Below are positions 48,951 to 49,085 of a DNA stretch of 49,085 nt, piece by piece. The position numbers and the translations under genes are program-made. The first letter of the stretch is position 1. The number at the start of each line of letters is the position of its first letter. This DNA is from JBDHZU01 sp039812085 (GTDB lineage Bacteria > Actinomycetota > Actinomycetes > S36-B12 > UBA10799), in assembly GCA_039812085.1 (NCBI GenBank), contig JBDHZU010000002.1:1-49085 (forward strand), in the 5' to 3' direction. The notes beneath the pieces were generated by a model. That model saw only the letters and a list, made by a program, of their open reading frames with translations. It was not told the origin of the DNA and did no database searches.

Positions 48951-49085
48951 ATGGCAGAAATCGTCCTCCTTCGTCATGGCGACACCGAGTGGAGCATCTC
49001 GGGTCAGCACACCGGTCGAACTGACCTCCCGTTAGTGGAGTCCGGTCGCCAGCGCGCCAAGTCGCTCGCCCCGGTATTGGCCAAG
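48951..49085 (+). CDS. histidine phosphatase family protein (cut by right edge)
   Basis: The first 45 residues are visible and the gene continues past base 49085. The N-terminus carries the phosphoglycerate-mutase/histidine-phosphatase signature LLRHGDTEWS, with the catalytic Arg-His, followed by TGRTDLPLVESGRQRA. It could be a phosphatase or a phosphoglycerate mutase-like enzyme; actinobacterial homologues include acid phosphatases. It lies 19 bases after the methyltransferase gene and probably belongs to the same transcript. Confidence 0.85.
   Translation, partial: MAEIVLLRHGDTEWSISGQHTGRTDLPLVESGRQRAKSLAPVLAK

Noticed and set aside
1..49085. CRISPR arrays, insertion sequences, attachment sites, prophage or defence islands
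   Set aside because: No regularly spaced repeats, transposase or integrase genes, or composition breaks were seen; nearly every gene is core or conserved in actinobacteria.

Overview
The window is a gene-dense stretch of an actinobacterial chromosome, moderately GC-rich by eye, with many GTG starts, ATGA/GTGA gene overlaps and strong third-position G/C. Lineage markers are RbpA, WhiA, RapZ/YvcK, DUF3099, a SufR-led suf operon and DprE2 next to an Emb-like arabinosyltransferase start. The last pair implies a decaprenyl-phosphoryl-arabinose supply and an arabinan-containing wall. I cannot name the species. I saw no rRNA, tRNA, CRISPR array, insertion sequence or prophage. No gene-free stretch exceeds 300 bases; the longest is 247 bases (28198-28444).

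Layout. 1-1147: divergent Emb-like gene (cut by the left edge) and dprE2. 1148-4995: coaE, uvrB, a TerC membrane protein. 5090-9141: a beta-oxidation operon (thiolase, FadB, TetR regulator) with a structured promoter/operator. 9152-11347 (minus): an AlkZ-like winged-helix protein, an MBL-fold hydrolase and a double-YccF membrane protein. 11410-20498: uvrA, a Tat/lipoprotein Rieske protein, a minus-strand SGNH hydrolase, then uvrC-rapZ-yvcK-whiA. 20640-24263: glycolytic operon gap-pgk-tpiA followed by secG and rbpA. 24260-28197 (minus): tkt-tal-pgl, lacking the zwf and opcA genes usually found between tal and pgl in actinobacteria. 28445-32145: ctaB, then ctaA and an ABC exporter pair on the other strand. 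32275-38735: sufR-sufB-sufD-Rieske-sufC-sufS-sufU-sufT operon. 38820-43835: a small unknown gene, an ABC-F ATPase, a 75-residue HTH protein, a crotonase and an ABC exporter. 43807-47293: SURF1, DUF3099, dodecin, SerB and an unknown protein. 47358-49085: a TSUP permease, a TrmH/SpoU methyltransferase and a histidine phosphatase cut by the right edge.

How the genes work together. All three nucleotide-excision repair genes (uvrB, uvrA, uvrC) lie within 16 kb. Central carbon metabolism (lower glycolysis plus the non-oxidative pentose phosphate branch), heme A and cytochrome oxidase assembly (CtaA, CtaB, SURF1) and Fe-S assembly (Suf) form neighbouring modules.

This is mostly an ordinary core-genome region, and I did not find a convincing new multi-gene system. 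The observations most worth following are: (1) a recurring TANNNT box exactly six bases before the start codon of first genes that lack a clear ribosome-binding site, a signature of leaderless transcription; (2) a 21-bp tandem plus inverted repeat over the fatty-acid operon promoter; (3) the missing zwf/opcA.
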